This document shows positions 41,362 to 50,674 of a stretch of 64,000 nt of DNA, one piece after another. The translations under genes were made by a program, and so were the position numbers. Position 1 is the stretch's first letter; every line of letters begins with the position of its first letter. The stretch comes from Elusimicrobiaceae bacterium (GTDB lineage: Bacteria; Elusimicrobiota; Elusimicrobia; Elusimicrobiales; Elusimicrobiaceae): positions 62,001 to 126,000 of the forward strand of contig JAFXOI010000003.1 in assembly GCA_017528825.1 (NCBI GenBank). The letters are read 5' to 3'. The notes under the pieces were generated by a model. That model saw nothing but the letters and a program-made list of their open reading frames with translations. It did not search any database and was not told the origin of the DNA.

Positions 41362-43962
41362 ATGTTGCCTTTAGTGAATGCTGCATCTGAAACATGGTAT
41401 TTTAAAACACTGCGCTTTTTATTATCTGCTTGTTTTTTGATGGTCCCTTTATTGTTTTTTACGGATTTAACTACCAATCCTTTTACCATTCAAAGTGTGT
41501 TATTATATGTTTTGCTGGCCGCCATGTACGGAATCTCTGCGGTACGTTTTTTGCGGGAAGGCGTGCTACATTTTACCCATACTTTTTTTGATTTAGCTTT
41601 TTTGCTCTACGTGTTGGCGTGCATTGTCAGCTGGCTTTCTGCCGTGTCAGCTGCGCCGCAATATATGCGCCAGACATTATTTTTTAATTTGTTAAATTTT
41701 GGTACTTTGCTTTTGGTGGTGGCTTTGGGTGCGTACATGCTGAGTAAAAATATTATATTCAGCGGAGTGATTGAAAGCAAAACTAACTACATCATGTTGT
41801 TTATTGTGTGGGGCGCGATGTGGTTATTACTGCCGTGGTTGAAGTCTACTCCTGCCGGAAGTGGTTTGTGGTCGCACATGTTTGATGTGTATGGGCTTGT
41901 GTTATGGGCGACTGGCATTTGGTTGGGTAGTCGTATTTTGCGCAAACTCACTCAAGAAAATGTACTGGTGCTGAGTTTTATTGCTTGTGCTCTTGCGTGC
42001 ATGTACGGTGTTTTTCAAGGATTTGGACTCGATATTTTATGGCCGTTTGATATGCAACAGTTTGCCAGCAAAGCATTTTCCACGTTCGGAAATCCTAACT
42101 TTTTATCTTCTTTTGTGGTGATGTTACTGCCGGCGCTACTGGTGTATTACATGCGCACCGAAAGTCGCAAAGATATTTGCGTGTATGGTTTTTTGGTGTT
42201 GGTGTATTTGTTTTATTTATCTTTCGGATTATGCCGTTCCTGCTGGATAGCCGCCGGAGCGGGGCTACTGATGATGTGGATGTTTGGCACACTGCGTACG
42301 CTCATTTGGCAACGGAAAGGACGCGTGTTTTGGTTAGTTGTGTTAGGCATAGCAGTTACCTATTTGCCTGTCTTTGTACAAAGTACGCGTGAAGCGGTGG
42401 TCAATCGTGTATCCGAAGTGGCGCAAGTAACGCCGGCTTCTTTCACTCTCAATGTAGCGCGGGAAAATATTTTTCCTTCCTTACATCAACGGTTATACAT
42501 GTGGAATGTATCGAAAGATATTTTTCTGCACCGTCCGGTCATGGGTGCGGGGCTGGGAAATTTTCAGACGGCTTTTGCTCGCACACAACCGCATACCCTT
42601 TTGATATATCCGAATTTGCGTGAATTAAAAACAACCACCCAATCTCCTCATAACGAATTATTTTTTCAATTAGCTCAAGGCGGCATTGTGGGGCTAGGGT
42701 TATTTGTGTTTATGTTTATGGTACTGTTTTTGGAAGTGCATGATTTTGCGGCGCATAAAAAAGAAGGAGATAAAAAGCAATTATTGCAGGCCTTGTTCTG
42801 CGGCATCTTGGCGATGCTGGTGGATAATATGCTCAACATTTCTTTACATGCGGTTGTGCCGGCGTTTATCTTTTGGTGGTTGGTCGGAGCGGAAGTGAGC
42901 GGTGTCGGTCGGGCCGAAAAAAATGTAGAAATTTCGTCTAACCCGGTAACCAAAACAGTGGCCTTTGCTATTTTAGCAGGGACTATTTTAATCGTCATAT
43001 GGCAGAGCTTAATCTTGCGCAGTGAGTTTGTGTCTTTCCGCGGTCAAAAATCTTTAGCGATGCAAAATATACCCGCCGCCCAACAAGATTTGGCGACAGC
43101 CCTTGGATTGTATCGGGCGAATAGTGAAGCGGGTTACCTACTGGGGCAATTATTTTTGAAAGAAGGAAAATATGCGCAAGCCTTGGAAGCCTTTGAAAAA
43201 ACAATCTCTGCGGCAGCATACCATGACGAAGTATATTTTCAGGCGGCTTTGGCGGCTCTTGGGCAAAACGATCGTGCCAAAACAGTGCGTTATTTGCGAG
43301 AGTCCTTGCGTTTGTCGCCGTTTAATTTAATGGGATATGATATGCTGGCCGCACTGGTGCAGGAAGATATTATTTACGCCGATGCCGATACATTGACTAT
43401 CTTAGAGCGCGGATTAAAATTATTTCCGTACGATACGCAATTGTGGCACGATGTGGGATTTATTTATCTCAAACGCGGCGAAAAAGAATATGCTAAAACG
43501 ATTTATAAAAACGCGTTAGAAACAGACACATTAGATAAATCTTTGCTGAGCAGTTTGAAAAAATTATACGACTCGAAAGAGGAATTACCTGCTGTTTTGG
43601 AGCAAGCTACACAGTTGCAGGGATATTATGATAAAGTCCAAAACTTGCGCGGTACTTCGAAAAATAATTTTAAGAAACTGCGTGAACAACTGGAAAAATA
43701 TATAGAAGACTATCCGCAAGATGCTAACGGAGTTATTTTGTTGGCGCGGTTTTTTAGTTTGACAGGAAATGATATTAAGTCAAAAGAATTATTAGAACAA
43801 GTACTGGCCGTACACCCGGATAATTTGTCGGCTAATTTGGCTTTGGCATCTCTGTTACAAAAAGCAGAAGACATCCCAGATGCCCGCCGTTACTTGAACA
43901 ACGTGCTGTTTTATTATCCGCGAAATCAAATTGCTTTACGGCGGTTAGAGCAACTGCAATGA
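41362..43962 (+). CDS. O-antigen ligase/polymerase-like membrane protein with C-terminal TPRs
   Basis: 866 residues. About a dozen membrane helices fill residues 1-560. They include the Wzy_C/O-antigen-ligase signatures FSTFGNPNFLSSFVVMLLPAL and SPHNELFFQLAQGGIVGLGL around a periplasmic loop (SLHQRLYMWNVSKDIFLHRPVMGAGLGNF). The remaining ~280 residues are TPR-like helices (LGQLFLKEGKYAQALEAFEK, YLKRGEKEYAKTIYKNAL, LARFFSLTGNDIKSKELLEQ). Members transfer polymerised glycans to lipid A core or, in PglL/PilO types, to pilins. The pilus operon directly downstream makes pilin glycosylation a plausible alternative. The start at 41362 is fixed by AGGGGG. Confidence 0.85.
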   Translation: MLPLVNAASETWYFKTLRFLLSACFLMVPLLFFTDLTTNPFTIQSVLLYVLLAAMYGISAVRFLREGVLHFTHTFFDLAFLLYVLACIVSWLSAVSAAPQYMRQTLFFNLLNFGTLLLVVALGAYMLSKNIIFSGVIESKTNYIMLFIVWGAMWLLLPWLKSTPAGSGLWSHMFDVYGLVLWATGIWLGSRILRKLTQENVLVLSFIACALACMYGVFQGFGLDILWPFDMQQFASKAFSTFGNPNFLSSFVVMLLPALLVYYMRTESRKDICVYGFLVLVYLFYLSFGLCRSCWIAAGAGLLMMWMFGTLRTLIWQRKGRVFWLVVLGIAVTYLPVFVQSTREAVVNRVSEVAQVTPASFTLNVARENIFPSLHQRLYMWNVSKDIFLHRPVMGAGLGNFQTAFARTQPHTLLIYPNLRELKTTTQSPHNELFFQLAQGGIVGLGLFVFMFMVLFLEVHDFAAHKKEGDKKQLLQALFCGILAMLVDNMLNISLHAVVPAFIFWWLVGAEVSGVGRAEKNVEISSNPVTKTVAFAILAGTILIVIWQSLILRSEFVSFRGQKSLAMQNIPAAQQDLATALGLYRANSEAGYLLGQLFLKEGKYAQALEAFEKTISAAAYHDEVYFQAALAALGQNDRAKTVRYLRESLRLSPFNLMGYDMLAALVQEDIIYADADTLTILERGLKLFPYDTQLWHDVGFIYLKRGEKEYAKTIYKNALETDTLDKSLLSSLKKLYDSKEELPAVLEQATQLQGYYDKVQNLRGTSKNNFKKLREQLEKYIEDYPQDANGVILLARFFSLTGNDIKSKELLEQVLAVHPDNLSANLALASLLQKAEDIPDARRYLNNVLFYYPRNQIALRRLEQLQ

Positions 43963-44028
43963 GGGGTTGCTAACGAGGATATTTTTTGCTTGAATGAATT
44001 AAAATAGATAAAAAGTTTTGAAAAATGC

Positions 44029-44056
44029 TTTACAAACGAAATGAAATTGCTATAAT
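44029..44056 (+). promoter_or_regulatory. Promoter of the pilus/secretion operon
   Basis: TTTACA (44029-44034), 16-base spacer, TATAAT (44051-44056), 46 bases before the first gene. No further strong promoter is visible until 58.5 kb, fitting one long transcript. Confidence 0.75.
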
Positions 44057-44101
44057 GGTAGAAGGAGTGTTTGCTTGATAGGAAGAGTAAATAAAAATCT
44101 T

Positions 44102-45904
44102 ATGAAAATAATTACTATTACAAAAGAAAAAATTTTGGTTACGCTGTTGGCTTTTGCTTTGGCCGGCGGCTCTGTGTTTGCGGCAGTTTCCCCGGCGAAA
44201 CAACTTGAAAAAGGGAAACAGCTTTATGCTCAAAATAAAGATGACGAAGCTATGGATGCTTTCATCGATGTTTTGGTGAACGGTTCCCGCGCTGAAGTGG
44301 AAGAAGCAAACAAGTACGTGAATTTGATTCATAGCCGAATCGGCGGTATTCAAGACCCGATCGAAGTAGATGTGAATTTTAAAGAAGGGGAAGCAAAACG
44401 CTTGGAAGCTGCCAAAGATCCTGCAGTGTTAGAAGAGCAGTTAAATGCAGAAACTGCTGCCATAGAGGAAGAAGTAAAAGAAGCCGCAGCACCGGCAACC
44501 GCTCAAGCTGATGCCGCTGCTTTGGCTGCTCAAAAAGCACAAGAAGAAGCCGCCGCACAAGCTGCTTTGGCTGCTCAAAAAGCACAAGAAGAAGCCGCCG
44601 CACAAGCTGCTTTGGCCCAAAAGGAACAAGAATTATTAAAAGAGCAAGCCCGTGAGCAAGCACTCAAAATGCAAGGGGTGGCTGATCAAGAAACAGAAGA
44701 AGCCAAATTGGAACAACAACAAACCAATTCTACCTTTGTAGATTTAACCACGCCGGCTGCCTTAAAAGCGCGTCAAATTTATACCAGCCAGAAATTAGAA
44801 AATATGAAAGCGGCCGCTATCGCTAAGTTGGAAAAAACAAAAGGCGTACGCGTGTATTTCCGCAACGGATTGCCGGATGCCATTGATATAGACAGTGAAA
44901 TCTTATTCAACGGATACAAATTCCGTCCGGAAGCCTTGCCAGTACTGGATCAAGTATATACGTTGATGGCCTTAACACAAGGTGCCGGATACATTATTTT
45001 ACCGCCGGGATCTTATACGGATAACATCACGCTCTCGGGCATCCGCCAGGCCATGGCCTTAAATTCTTTCTTGGTACATAAAGGTTTGTCTTCCGGAAAA
45101 ATCAGCTACAATATGGGACTATTTGACCAAGAACCTCCGGCCAAATTTGCCAATTTAGAAGGCGTTTCTATCGTATTTGATTTTGATGCAGATTTGCCTT
45201 CCGCATTGCCTGATGCCACTTCTGTAAGCAAATTGCCGATGCTCAGCATGGCTGTTGTGCCGGTGAGCAATAAAATTGATCCTTCTGCCGGAGAAGCATT
45301 TGCTATAGATTTCTCTGTAATTGAAACCCAAAATCCGTTGGATAATTGGGTGTTCCAAGTGGTACAACATGCGGCAGACGGTTCCTATTATGTAGTGCGC
45401 CAATTAGAAGGTTTTTCACCTGTCTACCATCAAATAGTATGGAATGGACGCAAAGGAATTATCGGTCCTGAGCTGGCCTGCGGTACCTACACTTTGGCTT
45501 TAACTGCCGCTGACGTGCAAGGTGGCAAGCGTACGATACGCCGCCAAGTGGAAGTAGCTTGCAAAGGAGCTGCTGCTGACAAAGCTAAAGCAGCCGCAAA
45601 GGATACGGAAAACGCAGATGCTGCAAAGTTGGATTACAAAACGGCTCGTTTGTGGACCAAACCTAACCGTGTAATGAAGGGTGCGGCAGTTGCAGAACCG
45701 GAAGCTGAACCGGCCGCAGAACCGGAAGCGGTAGATCCGTTTGCAACCGATAATGCGCAAGCCGCTCCTGCTGCTGTGGATTATAATAACTATGGTGGAA
45801 CTAATAACGCGGCTCAACCGGCGCCTGCCAACACGCAGGCAAATGTTCCTGCTCAAGGGGTCGCTAACCCATATGATATGCCGTATGATGAATATGGCAA
45901 CTAA
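44102..45904 (+). CDS. Secreted protein with TPR-like, OmpA-like and FlgD-like domains, head of the pilus operon
   Basis: 600 residues. Signal peptide ending GSVFA|AV; a TPR-like pair (KQLEKGKQLYAQNKDDEAMDAF); an Ala/Gln/Glu coiled coil (residues ~110-210) with a 15-residue tandem repeat; a divergent OmpA-like domain (~240-340; SEILFNGYKFRPEALPVLDQ, then SGIRQAMALNSFLVHKGL); a FlgD-like Ig domain (~400-490; VWNGRKGIIGPELACGTYTL); and a Pro/Ala/Glu tail. The OmpA part would bind peptidoglycan, so a periplasmic anchor for the pilus machine is a reasonable guess. Start ATG 44102; TTG 44075 is an alternative. The FlgD and OmpA calls rest on pattern only. Confidence 0.7.
   Translation: MKIITITKEKILVTLLAFALAGGSVFAAVSPAKQLEKGKQLYAQNKDDEAMDAFIDVLVNGSRAEVEEANKYVNLIHSRIGGIQDPIEVDVNFKEGEAKRLEAAKDPAVLEEQLNAETAAIEEEVKEAAAPATAQADAAALAAQKAQEEAAAQAALAAQKAQEEAAAQAALAQKEQELLKEQAREQALKMQGVADQETEEAKLEQQQTNSTFVDLTTPAALKARQIYTSQKLENMKAAAIAKLEKTKGVRVYFRNGLPDAIDIDSEILFNGYKFRPEALPVLDQVYTLMALTQGAGYIILPPGSYTDNITLSGIRQAMALNSFLVHKGLSSGKISYNMGLFDQEPPAKFANLEGVSIVFDFDADLPSALPDATSVSKLPMLSMAVVPVSNKIDPSAGEAFAIDFSVIETQNPLDNWVFQVVQHAADGSYYVVRQLEGFSPVYHQIVWNGRKGIIGPELACGTYTLALTAADVQGGKRTIRRQVEVACKGAAADKAKAAAKDTENADAAKLDYKTARLWTKPNRVMKGAAVAEPEAEPAAEPEAVDPFATDNAQAAPAAVDYNNYGGTNNAAQPAPANTQANVPAQGVANPYDMPYDEYGN
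44516..44616 (+). repeat. 45-bp tandem repeat within the coiled-coil region
   Basis: Two exact 45-bp units (44516-44560, 44561-44605) plus 11 bases of a third, coding AALAAQKAQEEAAAQ. DNA identity suggests recent slippage or unequal exchange; copy number may vary between strains. Confidence 0.9.
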
Positions 45905-45923
45905 ATAAGTAAGGATTTTGCTT

Positions 45924-47522
45924 ATGAATTTTGCAGAAATGCTGATAGGAAAAAATATGAAGGCTCATCCCGAAGCCTTGGGATTGTACATAGGCTTGGA
46001 TGAAATGTATCTGGCACAGACCGCTCAGAAAGAGGGAGGAGCTGTGCTGGAGTCGTTGTTGCGTATTCCTATACCGGAAGTAGACCGTAGCAAATTGAAA
46101 CCGTTGGAACTTAATGACGGATTCTTTGCTGAAAAAAATTGGTTAGAACCACTGACTAAAGTGGCTGCCAAAAAACGATGGAATAATACAAAAGTAGTGG
46201 TCTCGTTATCAGCTTCTTTTGCTTTGTTGCGGCACTTTGTGGTTCCCGCCGTGATTGAGCGAAAACATTGGAAAGAAGCAATTCCCTTGCAAGCTCGTAA
46301 GTACATCCATTTTCCGTTTGAAAAAACCTTATATTCTTACCATGTTTATGAGCTGGAAACCGCAGCTAGTAAACAAAAACGTTTAGGAGTTATTTTTACA
46401 ATGACTCCGAAATCTACCATTGAAAAATTGGAGAAAGGTTTGCGCAGTGTGGGACTGGATCCTATTGCTATCGAACCGGCTCCTTTGTCATTGAGTCGTG
46501 CTTTTGCAGAGAATGATAAGGAAGCGGTGGATGATTCAGGTCGTATTTATTCGTTTTTCGGCACCGATATGGCCAGTTTTGTCTTTACCAACCAACATGC
46601 ACCCGTCCTATTCCGTGAAGTGGAAATAGGAGGAATGTCACCGGTAGAACGGCGTCGTTTTGAAATTACTAACTGTACAGAATTTATTAGCAAGCAACTA
46701 GAGAAGGATCCCTTTGACGAAGCAGTTATCATGGGGGCGGATATTGATAACTGGGTGGCTTTGTTGGAGGCGGATTCTAAAAAACCGGTTCGGCGGTGGG
46801 ATTTGCGTGAAGTATATGGCGTAGAAACAAAATCTGCCGGAGAGATGGCTGCAATCGGGGCCAGTACCAAGTTTTACTACTCCAAAGAGCCTGATTTGGA
46901 TTTCATCAAACGCAATCGTTTGAGTGACTATGAATTCAGCGCATCCTTGACTTTTTGGAAAATTACAGTACTTGTGGCCTTGGTTTTATTGGGGTTGTTG
47001 GGAAAAACCTGGTGGGAAGTGCATTCCGAAAACAATAAATTGGCTGATTTGAAAAAACAGAATAAAGTAGCCATTGCGGATTTCCAAGGATTAACGGCGC
47101 AACAAATTCAAAGCAATTTGTCTCGCATCAAGACACAAAATTCCAACTTGGAAGGCGTGCTTCCTCAGAAGTATTTAACGCCGATTTTGTCTGATGTCGC
47201 CTCGTCCATTCCTAATGCGGTATGGATTACCAAATTGACCTATAAAGAAGAATTTCCAGCCAAAAAGGGAGATGGCCGTTCTCTTGTAATAGAAGGCGGT
47301 ATCCAGACCGGAAATTCGGAACAAGATTTAACGGTAGGAAAACAGTTTTATGATCGTTTGATGCAGAAATCTTCCATTAAAGATATCTGCGGAACGCAGG
47401 GAGAGATCAAGTATCGTGATTTAGCATTGACAGGTGATAAACCGGCCGGAAAGCATGTTGAATCTGCTAAAAAAGAAACCTCCTATATATTTACCTGTGA
47501 TAAAAAAGGAGCTTCCAGATGA
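45924..47522 (+). CDS. PilM-PilN fusion protein
   Basis: 532 residues. Residues 1-~350 resemble the actin-like PilM/GspL cytoplasmic domain (LGLYIGLDEMYLAQTAQ, SLSASFALLRHFVVPAVIER, AIPLQARKYIHFPFEKTLYSY). Then comes one membrane helix (FWKITVLVALVLLGLLGKTWW), a coiled coil and a PilN/GspL-like periplasmic ferredoxin fold (PILSDVASSIPNAVWITKL). In most type IV pilus systems PilM and PilN are separate and interact. Start ATG 45924 (AAGGA upstream). The stop overlaps the pilO start (ATGA). Confidence 0.82.
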   Translation: MNFAEMLIGKNMKAHPEALGLYIGLDEMYLAQTAQKEGGAVLESLLRIPIPEVDRSKLKPLELNDGFFAEKNWLEPLTKVAAKKRWNNTKVVVSLSASFALLRHFVVPAVIERKHWKEAIPLQARKYIHFPFEKTLYSYHVYELETAASKQKRLGVIFTMTPKSTIEKLEKGLRSVGLDPIAIEPAPLSLSRAFAENDKEAVDDSGRIYSFFGTDMASFVFTNQHAPVLFREVEIGGMSPVERRRFEITNCTEFISKQLEKDPFDEAVIMGADIDNWVALLEADSKKPVRRWDLREVYGVETKSAGEMAAIGASTKFYYSKEPDLDFIKRNRLSDYEFSASLTFWKITVLVALVLLGLLGKTWWEVHSENNKLADLKKQNKVAIADFQGLTAQQIQSNLSRIKTQNSNLEGVLPQKYLTPILSDVASSIPNAVWITKLTYKEEFPAKKGDGRSLVIEGGIQTGNSEQDLTVGKQFYDRLMQKSSIKDICGTQGEIKYRDLALTGDKPAGKHVESAKKETSYIFTCDKKGASR

Positions 47523-48151
47523 AAAAGGGTAAAAAATCAGTAAAACTACTGGACTCTGTAAAAAAAGGGTTAAAAGATATTAAGCTGGTATTAGAGGAAG
47601 GAAATTATAAGTTATTCCTCAAACAGCTGGTTGTGATTATTGTGCTAATTTTTGCCTATCGTTACGTGAATACAATGTTTCACGAACAGCAGAACGGAAT
47701 TGCCAGCCAAATTGAAGCAGTCCATGCCCAACAAAATAATGAACAAGCTTATTTGACAAACAAGAAAAAATTGTTGGAATTGGAACCTCGCTTTCCGGAT
47801 TTGGAAACAAAAAACGATTGGTTATTGCGCCAAGTGGTGGCTATTTTTAAGGACTCTCCTATTCAGCCGTCTATTGGCTCTTCCCAATCGGAAAATACCA
47901 GTAACAATGGATATACGGTTGTTTCTTTGCCGGTGAGCATTGAGGCTTCTTATCACGATTTTGGCAAGTTGTTAGCCAGTATTGAAAATAAAGATGAAAT
48001 GTTACGTGTCTCTGAATTTTTCATTGACAAGCAAGAAAATTCGTTGGGTTCTAATAATATTAAAATGCAAATTAACACCATTTTCCCAAAGGAAAAGATT
48101 GCTAAGACCATGTTTAAGGAAGAGACCAAAAAAGCGGAGGGTAAAAAATGA
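47519..48151 (+). CDS. pilO: PilO-like pilus assembly protein
   Basis: 210 residues: a short cytoplasmic part, one membrane helix (LKQLVVIIVLIFAYRYV), a coiled coil with LETKNDWLLRQV, and a ferredoxin-like periplasmic domain (VVSLPVSIEASYHDFGKLLA; SEFFIDKQ). This is the PilO plan; PilO pairs with PilN to align the inner-membrane platform with the secretin. ATGA overlaps on both sides show tight coupling with the PilM-PilN fusion and the next gene. Confidence 0.82.
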   Translation: MKKGKKSVKLLDSVKKGLKDIKLVLEEGNYKLFLKQLVVIIVLIFAYRYVNTMFHEQQNGIASQIEAVHAQQNNEQAYLTNKKKLLELEPRFPDLETKNDWLLRQVVAIFKDSPIQPSIGSSQSENTSNNGYTVVSLPVSIEASYHDFGKLLASIENKDEMLRVSEFFIDKQENSLGSNNIKMQINTIFPKEKIAKTMFKEETKKAEGKK

Positions 48152-48954
48152 TATACCGCCGATTTTATGTGATTTTAAGTCTTTGTTTGAGTGGAGCGGT
48201 TATGGGCTGGGCGGCCGATTTCGCCCCAGCAGTACCTGATTTAAATTTACCCAGCGAGGAGACTGCTGCTCCTCTGCCGCCAGAAGAGCCCGTAGCGGTG
48301 GAAGAAATTCCTGCGCCGCCTCCGGTTGCTGCGCCTAAAAAAGCACCGGCTAAAAAAGCGGCTCGTCCGTCTCAAGCAGCAAAGAAAACTTTTGCTGACA
48401 AACTGAAAGAAAATGCTCCTGCAAAGCCCATTGAGGCCCCTGCGAAAGTGGTTGCACCAAAGGAAGAAGCAGCACCGGTTGCGGAAGGAGCAGACGCTGT
48501 AGTACCGGAAACTGCAAAAGAAGATTTGGTACCTGCACCTGAAACCACAACGCCTGCAGTTGCCAAAAAGGCCGTGAAAGTGACGTATGCTCCGTCTACA
48601 GACAGAGATCCGACGCTCTCTCCTGCCGATATCGCCACTATTAAACGCCGCGAAGCAGATCGCTTGCGTGCTATCGAAATGGAAAAACAACGTAAGTCGG
48701 AAGCAGAGAGACAACGCTTAGCGGAAATAGAAAGATTGCGCCAACTGGAATTGGAACGGTTGCGAGATCCTTCTAAGGAAATTCGCGGAAAAATCCGAAT
48801 TAATGGTATTATCGGAGAAGAAGTTTTTATTGGTAATAAGGTGTACTCGGTAGGTGGTACGGTGTTAGGTGCTAAAATTATCAGCGTACAGCCTGATGGA
48901 GTAGTGTTCTTGTATAAAGGACAAAAATTTACTAAGAAAGTGCAGTTGAAGTAA
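48148..48954 (+). CDS. PilP/GspC-like periplasmic linker protein
   Basis: 268 residues: signal peptide ending GWAA|DF, a long Pro/Ala/Lys region (~25-150), a charged helix (RREADRLRAIEMEKQRKS, then AERQRLAEIERLRQ), and a compact beta domain at the end (IRGKIRINGIIGEEVFIGNK...GTVLGAKIISVQPDGVVFLY) like the HR domain of GspC/PilP that contacts the secretin. Position between pilO and the secretin is exactly that of pilP. Low-complexity regions blur homology, so the call depends on context. Confidence 0.72.
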   Translation: MIYRRFYVILSLCLSGAVMGWAADFAPAVPDLNLPSEETAAPLPPEEPVAVEEIPAPPPVAAPKKAPAKKAARPSQAAKKTFADKLKENAPAKPIEAPAKVVAPKEEAAPVAEGADAVVPETAKEDLVPAPETTTPAVAKKAVKVTYAPSTDRDPTLSPADIATIKRREADRLRAIEMEKQRKSEAERQRLAEIERLRQLELERLRDPSKEIRGKIRINGIIGEEVFIGNKVYSVGGTVLGAKIISVQPDGVVFLYKGQKFTKKVQLK

Positions 48955-48984
48955 AATTATTTGTAAAAAATTATAGGAGGATAG

Positions 48985-50574
48985 ATGAAAAATCGCTTAG
49001 GAGTTCTTTTGGCTTTATTGTTTGCAGCCGGTATGTATCCGGTTAGCGTTGCAGCACAAACCGCTGCCGATGAAGCCACCGCTGTATCCGCTGAGGAAAC
49101 GGTAAAGTTATCCGGAGAATCTGATTTGTATAAAGAAGCAGAAGTCGGATCTCCGTTAGACCGCAAGGTCTCTATTCGGGTGTCTAATGTACCTATTTCA
49201 GCATTTCTTAATAGTATTACCACCCAAGCCCAGATTAACTTTATCATGAGCGAAGAGTTCGCTAATAAAAAAGTAACGGCTTCGTTGACAAAAGTAACGG
49301 TGCGTGAAGCGCTTGATACTTTGTTGCGTGTTCATGGGTTAACCTATCAACGTATTGGAAAAAGTGATAGCTACGTAGTTACCAAACGTTCCAGTGATGC
49401 CCCGGATACAATTACCAAGATTTATACTCTGAGCTATATTTCTTTACAGTCTATCGGCTCTCCGTCTAGCGAATTGTCTAGCATTATGCCGCAGGATGTG
49501 TCCAGCTCAAGCATTTATGGATCTTCCACCTCTTCCGGTGACATGGGAGGCGGAATGTCTGTAGGAGGCGGGAGCTCCCAAGGAGGAGACGCTTATAGCG
49601 GTTCTGCTGAGATTATTGGTATTGTTAAGAGTATGCTTTCTCCGGTGGGACGTATTGCCATTGATGCCCGCACCAATAAATTAATTATTACGGACGTGGC
49701 CGAAGTATTCCCGCAAGTGGAAAACATTTTGGCTGAATTGGATATTAAACCGCCCCAAATTTTAATTGAAGCGCAAATTGTAGAAGTAAGCAAAACCAGC
49801 GGTTTAACCTTAGGTTTCGAATATGGTGGTTCCGATGGTACCTTAGTTTCCTTCAAAGGTCCTAAACGCACTGTTGACTCCAATTACATGCGCGGTAAAA
49901 TGGAAGACAAAGACGGAAACTTAGTTAAAATGCACGGATGGGACTGGATTTTCCCGCTTACGAACAACAACTCTTCCTCCGGTGGCAGTTCCAGTAGCAG
50001 TAGTAGCGGATCCGGTACGGGTAGTGAAAGCCAAGGTGGTGTATTAGATTTCTCCTCCTTCCAAATTGTGTTGAGAACATTGCTGACCCGCGGTGAAGCA
50101 AAATATTTAGGAAAACCGAAAGTGGTAACCTTGAACAATAAAACAGCTACCATTACCACTTCTACCGATGCGACGGTTGGTTTTACCACAACGGGTGGTT
50201 ATCAATCCGATGTGGCGACCACATCCTCTGCCGAAAGAAAACGGGTCGGTTTGACTTTACAAGTTACACCGCAAGTGAACCGCGAAGGCTATGTAACCTT
50301 ATACGTACAACCTTCTTATTCCGATTTAGTCAGCTCTGGATTTGACGGAACGAAGGATACCACTACCCGCGCAGCTTCTACGCTGGTGCGTGTAAAGAAT
50401 GGTCAGACGGTAGTAATCGGTGGGTTGTTAACATCCCGTGAAACGGATCAAACCCGCAAAGTGCCCTTGCTCGGTGATATTCCCATATTGGGATGGTTGT
50501 TCACCAGTCGCAGTACTTCTAAGAGCACTACTGATTTGGTCATCTTTATTACTCCGACTATTTTGGCTGAATAA
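48985..50574 (+). CDS. Type IV pilus / type II secretion secretin (PilQ/GspD family)
   Basis: 529 residues. Signal peptide ending SVAA|QT; an STN-like N domain (VSIRVSNVPISAFLNSITTQ); an N1/N3-type domain (IAIDARTNKLIITDVAEVFPQ), interrupted by a Ser/Gly-rich insert (~170-205); and the secretin C domain with PPQILIEAQIVEVSKTSG and TSRETDQTRKVPLLGDIPIL plus VIFITPTILAE at the end. A second Ser-rich run lies at ~330-350 in the gate-proximal region. No AMIN or LysM domain, so it is shorter than typical PilQ. It forms the outer-membrane channel. Start behind AGGAGG. Confidence 0.93.
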   Translation: MKNRLGVLLALLFAAGMYPVSVAAQTAADEATAVSAEETVKLSGESDLYKEAEVGSPLDRKVSIRVSNVPISAFLNSITTQAQINFIMSEEFANKKVTASLTKVTVREALDTLLRVHGLTYQRIGKSDSYVVTKRSSDAPDTITKIYTLSYISLQSIGSPSSELSSIMPQDVSSSSIYGSSTSSGDMGGGMSVGGGSSQGGDAYSGSAEIIGIVKSMLSPVGRIAIDARTNKLIITDVAEVFPQVENILAELDIKPPQILIEAQIVEVSKTSGLTLGFEYGGSDGTLVSFKGPKRTVDSNYMRGKMEDKDGNLVKMHGWDWIFPLTNNNSSSGGSSSSSSSGSGTGSESQGGVLDFSSFQIVLRTLLTRGEAKYLGKPKVVTLNNKTATITTSTDATVGFTTTGGYQSDVATTSSAERKRVGLTLQVTPQVNREGYVTLYVQPSYSDLVSSGFDGTKDTTTRAASTLVRVKNGQTVVIGGLLTSRETDQTRKVPLLGDIPILGWLFTSRSTSKSTTDLVIFITPTILAE

Positions 50575-50597
50575 GCGAGTAATCGGTCTATTTCATT

Positions 50598-50632
50598 CGC
50601 TTGCCCTCTGTTGCTTGCAAAGGGGGCAAGCG
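50598..50632 (+). promoter_or_regulatory. Stem-loop between secretin and PilB genes
   Basis: CGCTTGCCC (50598-50606) pairs with GGGCAAGCG (50624-50632) with no T-run after it. It could stabilise or process the operon mRNA between the secretin and ATPase cistrons. Confidence 0.5.
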
Positions 50633-50674
50633 GTTACCATAAGTAGGGTGATTTTTTGATAAAGGGAAGATAAA

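Noticed and set aside
44379-44663. Leu-rich minus-strand frame opposite the coiled-coil repeat
   Set aside because: It is the complement of Ala/Gln/Glu-rich coding sequence and has no start context.
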